DNA of 64,000 nucleotides from NCBI GenBank assembly GCA_015680685.1, contig MNCI01004927.1:570657-634656 (forward strand). The letters run 5' to 3'. Source of the DNA: Gnetum montanum. Taxonomy: Eukaryota > Streptophyta > Gnetopsida > Gnetales > Gnetaceae. Under the pieces are notes generated by a model. It did not search any database, was not told the DNA's origin, and saw nothing but the letters and a program-made list of their open reading frames with translations. Below, piece after piece: positions 11,976 through 23,900 of the stretch; the first letter of the stretch is position 1, and each line of letters starts with the position of its first letter. Position numbers and translations under genes: made by a program.

Positions 11976-14900
11976 CTGCAATGGTAGAACATTTCGTCAT
12001 GATCTATTTCATATCAGAGCCAAATAAGAAGAGTTCAATTAAAAAAATTCACAGCAAAGCATTGTTCAAAATAAATCTTAGACCATGTCCTATGTTGGTA
12101 AGCACAGCAACCAATAATATCCTTAATAGACGTGACTGATCTTTGCAACTTTTTTACAACTATTATAAGGCTTAAGAAGGAATGTTACATTGCCATTAAC
12201 AACAGCTGATAGCATCTGGACAATTGATTTCGTAGGGTTAAACTCACTTCTATTTTTTTAAGGTACAGACCAAGAAATAGGATAGAAGAATAGACATTCT
12301 ACTTCATGCTAATAATAAAAGTCTTCTGTTTTATGAAAGTAAGTTAGTCAATGAAGCAGGGTTTATTGCTTAAAGTTTCTGACTTGCATCCCACAGGAGA
12401 AAGATTAATCCAGTGGGCTATATCCAGATACATAGGCATTGCGCAAAATATAATAGCAAACTTGAGCTTCTTTGATAGATATCTACGCTCTCCACACACA
12501 CACACACACATATATAATAAAAAATAACAGTTCAGTTCATTTTAATTTAGTGGATTTTGCAAAATTTGCAGCAGCTTGGACATGGATTGGTGAAATAAGA
12601 CCCTCGTAAAACTTGGAAGGCTTCTGCTAGCAAATATCACTTTCGGAATTTGGAAAAAGAAACGACAAAGCTTTTTCAGAGAACTGAAACAGACAATAGA
12701 TCTGCCTAATAGAGAGATGCAACTACCCAAGCTTTTAAACTAGCATAATATTTAGAAGTTTCAAATTGAGGTTCAAAAGGTGTTTTATGGAAAACAAGTA
12801 AACATACGTGATCCCACTCATATATTTTCTTCTTTTCTTTGCCGAAGTAAAAGAAAATAATTGTTGGTAAATAAATGGGGTTAGTGTATTAAAACAAGAA
12901 TAAATGAATAATGCATTGCTTGTATAAAAGGAAAATCTAATTATGAAAAAAATTAGAAATCATTTATTAAACAGTAAAAGATTTCCAGGCTTCCAAGAGC
13001 ATCTCAAGTAAATTTTTTGATGCCATTTAAGAAACTAGCTTACCTATCAAACAATGGAGAGTTTTCCAAGCTTCCAAGAGCATTATCCACAACTTATAAC
13101 AGAAAGACATTCATTCTGCATCTCTAGTAAATTTTTTGATGTCATTTAAAAACTAGCTCTCACATCAAACAATAGAGAGTTACAACACATGAGTATGGGT
13201 TTGTTTCTCATTTTTGCCAAAGAAAGGGCTGATACTATCTCATACCACTGATCATATATGAATGTTAATATATACTATAGAGGGATGGAAATGAGGGCCC
13301 TAAAATAGGTCTAAAATAATAAATATCATAATGAAGAAAAGAAAATTAACATTAAAAGTTAGAGAGCATGTTTAACACTGAATAGGTTCCAATTCTTTTT
13401 ATTAACTGCAACAACACACACAAAAAATCTCTAAAGCAAGAGAAACAAATTTAAGGACAATATATTATTGATGCTTCTACAACATGGACAAGACTTGAAA
13501 AAATATGTGCATTGATAAAAAAGCACTATATGAAATCTCAAAATGGTGAAGCTTGGTTATGTAATAATAAACATTAATACAAAGTTGTAGAGGATTATGA
13601 TATTTTATGTACAAGTCAAGCAAATAAAACTATTTGTTGGAAAAACATGGGTATAATCATTAAAGTTCACATCTTTATGAATGGGCACAAAAAGAAAAAT
13701 ATTAATAATTAATAATTTAGAAATGCAAGGAGGCATCATGGTTAATAGATGTTTCTATAAGAATGCTTGTGAAGATAGCAATCATATCTTTTTGCACTGC
13801 CCTGCAATTACTTATATTTGGAACAAAGTTTAGAAAGGCTACAAATTAGCATTTTATTAAGCCAAAATCTTTACAGGATCTTGCAGGAAATTAGACTTGG
13901 ATTGGTGAAACTTGATGCATCACTAAAATTTGGAGTGCTTTCCTAGCATATGTGATCTTTCAAATTTGGAAGGAAAGAAATTGAAGACTTCTTAAAGGGA
14001 GAGAAATCAATAGAACTTGACTGCCCAAGTCTTTTATGCTTCCATAATTATAAATTTTATTTCTGAGGTTAAAATTAAATTTGTTCCTTGGTATGATTAT
14101 TTTAATAAAATTTTAATCCTATCAGCTTGGTTGATTGATAAAAACCCAAGAGTAACCTCATTGCAGTTCAAATCCTATTTTATTAATAAAATAGAATTTG
14201 AAATTTTCCTTACATCCATTGAGATCCTCTTTGGATCTATCAGACTAGTTTCATACTTCCTTTTATGGAATTTGTTGTCCACTGGAACTGATCCTACAAC
14301 CTAATTATTCCATGTCAAGACCCTTAGCACTAAACTAACACCTCCTTAAATTTTTGATAGTATATTCTCTGTTTACTTGTTCTAAAAATTAAAATAGGTT
14401 AATGAAGTATATTCTTTTTTTACTTGTTCAAAAAATTAAAATAGGTTAATGAACAATGGCCTTATGTAAAAAAAGAACTTGTGATTTCTTCCTCAATACA
14501 ATAATTACGGATAAATACCAAATTTTCCTTCAATATTCACTTACAAAAGCTCTTTGGAGGGGATGCATACTAATTTGTGGTTTTTCTTTTCCTAAAAATG
14601 ATACTAAAATTTTGTTACATCTATATAGACCAAATAGAATATGTGAGGGAAGGAACTTGGAGGGTGTAGGAGGGATCGTCAACAATTGCAGAGGTCTGGG
14701 AGAGCTCAGTGGTAGTGGAGACCTGGGAGTTCTTGGCTTGAAGGGACATGGCGAAGGGAGTGGCAGTGTAGCACTTGATGGGACCAAGGTCACGAGTGCT
14801 AAGGGTGATGGCAGATTAGTGGGGATTGGAGCTGATTTTTCCACCAGGGTGGTAGGTGGGCAGGGACGAGTAGATTTGAGGCTTGCTCTAGGGAAGGGGG

Positions 14901-17900
14901 GACGCGCTTGTAAGTTGGGCAGCCACCTGATGAAGGTTTACGAACATTGGAGCTTAGCCTCACGGGCAAGTTTGTTTTTGAAGGGGCACATCCCAAGATG
15001 GACCTTATACATCGATGGGTGGGCACAACCTGAGGGTTGGAGAAGTTGCAGGTGTGCAATCTAGCAGATGACAAGTTGCTGTTTGTTTTTCAGTTAGTTG
15101 AAGATAGGGAAAAGGTGCTTTTTGCGGGATGGTGGTTTTACGCGGCCCGAGGGTAGGCCCTTGCACCATGGTGGTCAGGGCTCCACCACCTTTTCGCTCG
15201 GGCACCAATTTGGATTTGGGTTCTAGGCCTTCCCTTGGAATGGTGGGAACCAAAGTTCCTAAAATCGCTTGCAAGGTTGTTCAGAGAGTTCGTGAAATTT
15301 GACAGGTATACTAAATCTATGGAATGTATGGGATACGCTTGATTCTGCGTTTGGTTACTGTTGGGGTCAAAGGATGGGTTGTAGGAGGTAATCTTGGCAA
15401 AGGATGGGTTGTAGGAGGTAATCTTGGCAATGCCATCAAGGAATGAGACCTTGCACATGGAATATGAGAATTTGGGCACAGGTACGCCATGGGTGTGTAA
15501 AGAGGTTTCTATTGTTGGGTGTGCGATGTGTGGCAAAGGCAACCACTCAATAGCAACTTGTAGGGTTCGTGCAAACACTCCACCCCCTCACCAAAACCAA
15601 GGGGGGTGGACGGAGGTGGGGAGGCGGGGTCAACCGATGAAGCAAAGGCTCCTGGCTAAGGAAGTTGTTGTTCCAAGGCAGCAAACCATGACGAGAGAGC
15701 CTGTTCAAACTAAAGGGATTGAGAAATTGGAATGTGCCCTAGCGCTTGAGGGTTATGGGGGATTGGTTTCGGTGTTGGGGGTTTCGAAGTAGTGGCATGG
15801 GAATCTAGGTAGTGTGATAGGGGAGGATGTTCCCACCCCTCCTCGAAAGGTGGCAGGGGCGGACCTATTGCTGCTTAGAGATTGGGTGAAGGTTGTGTGG
15901 GGATCCCCACTCCCTAGGATGGATGAGATCTTAGAAGCACAATAAATTGTGAGGGGGATGTGGCCCAGATCATGCAGTAGTACTGGGCTAGTATTTGGGC
16001 TTATCATAGGACTTTGCCCATTTCTACACCAATGATGTCAATGCTGGGGGAGGTGGAGAACAAAATGCTATTGGCACCTTTCTCTTGGCAAGAGTTGGAG
16101 AAGGCATTGAGCTCCATGAGGCTAGATCAGGCTCCTGGGCTGGACAAGTGGCCAATGGAATTCTTCAAAGAGTTCATTGATGTGCTGGGGACCAACCTTC
16201 TGGAGGCTTTTAACAGGATGCTGCAAAGACAACAAATTCAGCATGAAATTAATTGCTCTACGATTGTTCTTCTACCTAAGGTTGTCGATCCGTCTAATCC
16301 TTCGCAGTTTCATCCTATCGGGGTTTGTAATACTTTGATTCGGCTCTTCACGAAGATGCCGGTTAGGTGGCTTGCACTGCTTATGCCAAGGTTGGGGGCA
16401 ATACAATTAGGATCAGATTATCCTTCTCCAAGAGGTGATGCATTCAATTCAATGTTTTGGGTACCCTGGAATGTGCATAAAGTTGGACATTAAGAAGGCC
16501 TATGATACTATTAGCTACAACGCCCTAGCTGACATTATGGCACGGAAGGGTTTCGACCCTAAGCTCATTGCTTTATGTACTAAGATTCAGGCTTCAGAAG
16601 CCTATTCTTTTGACATCGGGGGTAGGTTGTGGGGGTTTTCTTCCCTATTGGGGGGGATTGCGACAAGGAGATCCTCTTTCTCTGTACCTGTTTATCATTG
16701 CCATGGATACTCTATAGGCGTATTGTCAGGCGAAAGGTGTTTGGGGGATTAACGTTGCTAGGATTGACTACCTAACCGAACATTATGTGGATGACACGAT
16801 GATTTTTTCGCAGGCAACAGTTCCACAAGCATAGACTATCTGCAAGCGTATTGTCAAGCGAAAGGTGTTCGGGGGATTAATGTTGCTAGGATTGACTACC
16901 TAACAGAACATTATGTGGATGACACGATGATTTTTTCATAGGCGACAGTTCCACAAGCACAGACTATCAATAGGGTGCTTGAGCAGATGACGAATGAAGT
17001 TGAGCTAGAGGTAATAAAGCAAAGTGTACAATGTATCTGTCCCATGCTTCCAATCTAGTCAAAGGTCACATTTTGCAGGTTTTGGGAATGGTGGCAGGTA
17101 CTAGTCAAGATAGTTATCTAGGGATTACTGTGTTTGCCTAGCACCAGAAAGATATGTGGAGCGCCCTTATTCGTCAATTGCAACAACAGGTTGAACATTG
17201 GACTGCGAGATTTCTAACACAAAAAGGACGAATGTTGCCAGCTAATTCTGTTTTGTCAGCAATGGCCCATTTTACCGCTACGGTTGTGGCCCCCCCTTTC
17301 GGTGGTGGTAAACAAAGAGGACCAAATCATCCAAAATTTCATTTGGTTCGGAGGGGGGGGGGGGGGGGCCCGCCGCGGAGGGTGCTTGGGGGTAATGAAG
17401 TGTGGTAATGATGGGTTACCACACTATGGTCAATCATATTACCCAGCTGAGGCATGAGCAAGCACAATGGATACAGATCATCAAATCAAAATATACATAG
17501 TGGGCAACCAACCATAGAAACTCACTCATTTGGAAAACAATATGTCCACATGGTATGTGCATGAATGCAACAAGAATGATGGGAAAGTTGCCCAAAGCTC
17601 TCATTAGATGGAAGTTCCCAACAATGAGATGATGGTGCGTCCTATGGAAAGGTCGCTTACCCAAAAAGATTAAAGTCTTTTTGTGGCTAATTAATCACAA
17701 TGCACTGCCCATGCATGCTATTTTGCAATGCTATTTTGCAAGCATGATGGACACGTGTCTACTTTGCAAGTAGGCCTCAGAAACCATTCAACACTTCATG
17801 TACGAGTGTATTTATCAAATTCAGGTCTGGCAAGAGTTAGCATGTTTGCATACACCACCTATGCAAGATCTCCATGGGGATTCAATGAGTGTTGCGGTGC

Positions 17901-20900
17901 TTTGGGTGACCTAGAAGGCTTGGAACGCGTTGATTTTTCGTGGCAAGTAGCTATCGACTTCGTTACAACTAGTGAGTCAGGGGTGAAGGCTTTAGCATAT
18001 GAGGAAATGACTACGATAGGGTAAACATCCATGTTCAAACCCGCTTGTGAGGGGTTTCAGCAAAATGCCAAATTATGGGAGCTAGTTTGAAGAGTTGGTC
18101 GGGTAGATGTGCTACAGCTATTACAATGGAACCCTGAGTTGGTTGATGATGCATTTCTCTGTAACTGGTAGGGAGACACCACAACATTCATAGGGGCCCA
18201 CATTGAGCCAACGAAAGCTACACTAGCTGATTTTCTAAGTGTGCTAGCACTGGGGGAAATTATTCTGCCTCATGGTCAGGGTGTTTTTTACAAGGGCTAT
18301 CCCCAAAATCCTGAGATCGACGTTGCAGAGGTTTTGGTAAGAAGCGATGGATTTGGTGGACCACTACTTTGTCCAGTTCAGAAATGTGTTGAAGTTGCAA
18401 GGAGTCCACTTTGCCTTTCTGAAGTATTTGAAATCTGGTCAACAGGTCAATCTACCAAGGTTTTTTTTGGTTGCATTAAGATTGCAATTTTGCAGTTGAC
18501 ATTCTAGATTTATTATTGCCCTTGGAGATTGATGACTCCAGCTATGCTGAGGCCCCCACAGCCGAAGCTACAATTCACCTATAGTTGGCAGAGGGGAGTT
18601 GCAATGGTGATGTGAGGGTTTCACCTACGACGAGGGATGAGGGGCCGCAAAGGGGGTCTAGTGGGCCAATGCCAGAGGAAGAATGGGTGGCCTAGGAGGG
18701 GTTGTGCAGGTTGCTTAGGCAAAGATTCAACATTTGGAAGTGCAAAATGCACTTTTGGAGATGGATGCCGACCTTGCCAAAGAAACCACACGTATTTCAG
18801 AGGCTAAGGCAACTGAAGAGGTGGTAGAGGCAACCAGGCAGGCAAAGAGGTACGATTGGGAAGCCAAGTGGAAGGCTCAAGAGCAAGAGTTTGCCCAACA
18901 ACTCAGTGTGGTGGAGCATGCACTTGTGGAGCATGAAAAAGAGATGCAACATGCATGGGATCTCAAGGAGTCGACGCTAAGGGCTACCCTAGAGGATTCT
19001 TTGCAAGAATATGTTAGGACAAAGCTATGGTAGGCAGAGAAGCATAATGCAAAAAGGAAGCATTCTAAGCTAGAGGAACGTGAGTGGAAACAACAAGAGG
19101 TGGCAGAGCTTCAGCACCAGATCGATCATGTGCATGAGAGGGGTTCAACAGTGGCTATGGGAGGGGAAGTGTCCATATGAAGTTATGGATATTTGTGGTC
19201 AAACACCGTGGGGGTGCTCTGTTGCCAAATTCAATAGACTACTACAAGGCTGCATCCGAATGAGAAAGGTACAGCTACAAAGCAAACGTGGAAGGCTAAG
19301 GCTACTAACGAGTTTCAACAAGCTGAAGCATTTGTTGATACTAAATAGCATCAAATGGTGCTGGATAATATCCATGCCCAGGAATGGGCTAGATGTCCTT
19401 GCATGTGGTTACCTAAGCGACTCTAGTTTGGGTTGGGGGAGTGGTCATGTAGTCGTTGGGTGGGAGGTAGGGCTACCATTGGCTCCATGACCTCCATTTC
19501 CAGTCTTGCATTCGGGTGTTTGGGCTAGCATTGTGTGTGTGCCAGTCCAATTAATGATCGTCGGTTGCTATAGGTTTGGGGGCTTTGGTGTTGGGATGTT
19601 TGGTTTGGGGTGGGTTTGTGTTCTTGGGTGGAGGGCGGAGAGTCTTACCTCCACCTTGATGAGATGGTTTTCTCATTTTTGTACATATCTCACTGTTTTG
19701 TTTTCTTTTTAATGCAAATTTTTCCTAACTTCTTCTCAAAAAGAAAAAGAAAAAAAGAATATGTAAGACCAATCAACTTGTACAAGATACATAATATTGA
19801 TATTTCTAGAATATATCAAATATGTCAATAATCATGTAGTTTGAACATTTCTTCAAGATATTATCCTAATACAAACAATGATATATTAATTAATTCATGC
19901 AAACTTCTATTTGAAATATCTAATTCAACTTTTAAAAAAAGCCATGTGCACCATACTCCAATAGAATAGGTTGTTCATTATCTATTATCTGCAATAGTCT
20001 CAACCTACATACTCATTATCCTTGATGACTAGTTTCTTATCTTTAAGCTTCAACTCTAACACAATGAGATCTCATTCTTACTCCACTAATCAATGTTCTC
20101 CTTTGCATGGATACTGTTACATGTAAATATTTTACTTGTCCATTAAGCTTGTCTCTAATATTTTCACAATAGAACTAGAGCTTCCTTTGATTTTCATTTT
20201 CTTTTATAATTGTTCAGTTACATTTTCTCTTGTAATCTTGCACTATTATCTTTAAATTATACAAATCTTTCTGTTCAGTATTCCTAATTGCCTCTGCTGA
20301 GAGCTTGATACAAAGCTTACTGCTTTGATAGTATATTAAGAATTTGTACATTGCCTCAACTTCCATTGGTAGCATGTCAACCTCTAACAACGATATTGAA
20401 TATGGTACTTAAGTTTTGATTTTAAACTCATTCAATAGAGATTTTTTAAAAAATATTTCACTTTTTTCAATAAAATGTTGGTTAATCGCATGTCCCAAAT
20501 CATGTATGCATGTAAAATTGTACGTTCTAGATGGGCTTAAAATAACTATTTGTAAATCTTTCATAACCAAAAGTTTTCTTTCTTGCAATTTATTGAATCA
20601 AAAGCATTTCATCCATTTGTAACTCTCTGCTGTATGCATTGATTCCATTCTTAATTCTATGAGCATTCCAATTCTAAGCATATACTTGTATTCAGAATTC
20701 AATTTGTTTATTATTTAGTTGAAAATCATGATATCTTCTGTTCTACATACCATATTTTTATCTTTTCACTATTCACTTTCATTCCTGATTGTAGACACAA
20801 ATTTTCAAATAACTATAACATTTTTTGTAACACACTATAAGATTTTGCAATAAGTGCAACATCATCTACAAAAATCAGAACACAAACTAGGCTTTGGCCC

Positions 20901-23900
20901 AATCTGATGCTATAAAGGTCAGGTGGTATTCGGATTCACTTTTTTAGCTCATCAATAAAGATTCCCAAACAATGTGAATGAAAGATGACAACTTTGTTTT
21001 TCTAACCTCCTATTTGCCTGTGAGCCATTCTGTTTATGGAAGTTTTAAATTCATTGAATTAAACATTTTTTTCTGCCCACAGATCTCGACATTTTCCGAG
21101 TGTATTCATAGATTCATTTCAAACAAATAGCTTTAAACCATAACGACAGATAGTATATATTCAGTCAGGAAATTGAATTTGCAAGTACAGAATTGCTTCG
21201 TAGGCAATGGGACAGTGATATGTACATACACATTTTTTTACCCTCCCCTCCAATGATATACCAAATGTGTCGCAAAAGGACTCCACTGCATCCTGCTCTT
21301 CGAGATGGAGTAAAACCTTTTGCTTTTATTTTTGACCACTCCATCTGAATTCAAGAAAATATAGGATTAGCATTATTAGAAAAGTCTCCCTATCTTTTAA
21401 CATAAAAGCGCCAAATTTTATGTATTAAAGAAGGCAAAGACATTTCACAGTTGCAATAGGAATGTAATTTTTATTAAAGTCACTTAAGCACAGCAATAAA
21501 AAATTTTCACGGGATTACAAGCTTTAAGAAATGAACTCACTGTTTCCAAGTCTAACGAAAACGTATCATTAAGCAGTTTTGACTTAGAGGCACCTCCAAA
21601 AATGAGGAGAAGTTTGTCGTTATACATTGCACTCACATGCTTTGATCTTGCTGAAGGTCCAGTGCCTCTGTAGACAGTTCAAAGGAACCACTAATATACA
21701 TGCTGAACATCTCAATATAACTTTCAGACCATTATCAACACAATTCCAAAAATCCAAAAAAAATTAACAAAACAATAAATTAAGTTTTTAAAATAAAACT
21801 TAAAACTTACAGAAGGACATCTAGATAAAGAAATCACCTTGCTTTCAGAGGAACCCATGTAAATGATTTTAAGTCAAACATATGTAAATCTTTAAGCTTC
21901 CTTCCTTTTGGATCCTCACCTCCAAACATGATAAGAATAGACCCAGCCTTTGTTACGCTTTGACCACAACGGGCAACCTGAATAAAGATCATTCCATGAC
22001 ATATATAATATGGTAATGCACATATGATGATAAGATCACAATTAAGTGCCATTAAATTATGGAAAAACAATAATAGAACTCCATCTACAAACATCCATCC
22101 ATGGACATCTATCAAAAGGATAATTATTAATGGATGCTCAACACTTTTGACTTTGTCCTCTAAAGCTTGGTGTTTTATCAACGAAGCATGAAGAATGCTT
22201 GCTCACACATTAGTCATCAACATCATCATCCTCTTAGCATTATGAATTTCTTTTAGAATCATTCATATTTATGAAGATCTATATAATCAGTTGTCTCAAC
22301 TTGGTCTATATCTCTTCATGACAGTTCTTCCAATGTCTTCTTTTGGCCTTCCTCTTTGCTGCTACTATCATTCATTCATATTTATACATTAAGTTCCATC
22401 AATCCAAGTCCATGCTACTATGAATCTTATAAAGACTTTGACATTATAATGTACTAGCATGTCGCTATCAAAACTTCATTCCAAATATGAACAATTGAAC
22501 TATAGTGCATAGAGATATGATTAGCATGCTTGCAAGAATTCAGACAAAAAATCATCTATCAATCATCATTCACCGTCATTTCATCAAGTTATCTATCATT
22601 AAAATTTGTCCTTTTCATCAAAAGAGTAAAAATAAATTCCACACATTGTTAAGCCTCACATTCTTTCTTGTCTTTTAAAAGTACTTGTGTTTGGTAACTT
22701 AGTTGTTTAGTCCATTATGAAATATTGCTTAGTTGTGGGTTCAAAAGCCTTTTTAGTCACACTCTGTTATGTTATTTGTTAAGTTACTAGTTTAAATTCT
22801 TTCAGAATTCAAAGGGAAGAGGACATTGTCAAAACCCAAAACTTATTTCACTATAGGAAGTATAACCAACACAATACTTTCGTAGAACTTATATTGAACA
22901 TAAAGATGCCTCAACTGTGGCTCAATCTAGCAACCCTCTTGTCTATGCAATCCTTGTCAAACAATGAGATAACCACTTGAGCCACTTGATTCATTCAAAA
23001 CTTAGCTAATTATTTCATGTCAACATGAACCCTTTTGAAATTATAGTTAAGTTAGGATGCTTTATGATCATCAATTCAAAACATAAAAGGATCATCACCT
23101 AGAGCCACAATGCTCATCCCATCAAGCAAGGTCCTAGGAGGGTCGTTAGATGAGTGAGAGCCTAACCTGTTTGAGTGGTTACGCCTAGGCTTGAACCCAG
23201 GTCTTAGACTTAAGAAACAAACACCTTACCATAACTCCAAATGATGGCCCCTCATCAGTTCAAAACATAGCTATATTATGTTATCTCCTTATGGCATGTT
23301 GTCTATTATTTGTTTTTGTAAAGGGGTCAACACCTAAGGCTCAATGCTCATCCTATCAAATGTAGTTCCATGAGAGCCAATAGATAAGCAAAGGCCTAAC
23401 CTTTTTTATGGTGGTTGGACCTAAGCTCGAACCCATGTCTTATTTGGATATGTACACTAGAAAAATTAGCATTGAGTTAGTTTTTATGTATGCTTTTTGT
23501 TTTTGTAAAATTCAGGCCTATGTTTTCTTTAGGTACTTTATGCCATGTTTGTTTCATGATTTATGTTATGCTTCATGTAAATATTAGGAGCTATGCTCTT
23601 TTTTAGTTTTATGTACTTGGCTACTTATCTATGTGACTATATCAACGGAGGTCTTAATTCAAAGATAAGCTATTTTACAAAGAGTTATGCATTAAATTCA
23701 CAAATGGGTAAAAAATATTTTATTTAAAAGTTTTATTAGTGTAAGACAAAGATGTCCTCTTTCTCCTACTCTGTTTGGGTTCTTTATTGATGAAAGGAAT
23801 GGATACATAAAGTACCAACTCAATCTGCAACTATAATTGAAAATAGTCTTATTAGACTCTTATTTTATGTTGTTCATCATCTCGGTGTCTTTATCCCATC

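Larger units (their letters stand above)
14636..19767 (+). mobile_element. L1-like LINE with 12-bp target-site duplication, antisense in intron 9
   Basis: AGAATATGTGAG (14636-14647) and AGAATATGTAAG (19756-19767) flank the element, differing at one base, and an A-rich tail (19738-19756) precedes the right copy: the signature of LINE insertion. Inside are ORF1 (DUF4283-like, knuckle), RT, terminal zinc finger, and an extra 1.9-kb segment with a coiled-coil frame. The endonuclease region expected between the knuckle (15560) and RT (16050) is missing. Stops, a 128-bp duplication in the RT and a 16-base G run show it is dead. Confidence 0.85.
11976..21241. other. Intron 9 of the kelch gene (9.27 kb), LINE-filled
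   Basis: The intron is bounded by a GTAAAA donor (minus strand, ending at 21241) and a CATTGCAG acceptor (11976). It contains two LINE 3'-end fragments (12541-12780, 13730-14330), a near full-length LINE on the opposite strand to the gene (14636-19767) and an RT fragment (20700-21030). A CA/TA microsatellite lies at 12493-12516. Phase is preserved across it (phase 1), which supports splicing over the whole distance. Confidence 0.8.

Noticed and set aside
14456-15064. 202-residue open frame starting before the LINE
   Set aside because: It crosses the target-site duplication at 14636-14647, so it mixes flanking intron and LINE sequence and cannot be one gene.
17353-17368. Run of 16 Gs as a possible G-quadruplex
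   Set aside because: It lies in a decayed LINE and such homopolymers are also prone to sequencing error; no other G-tracts support a structure.
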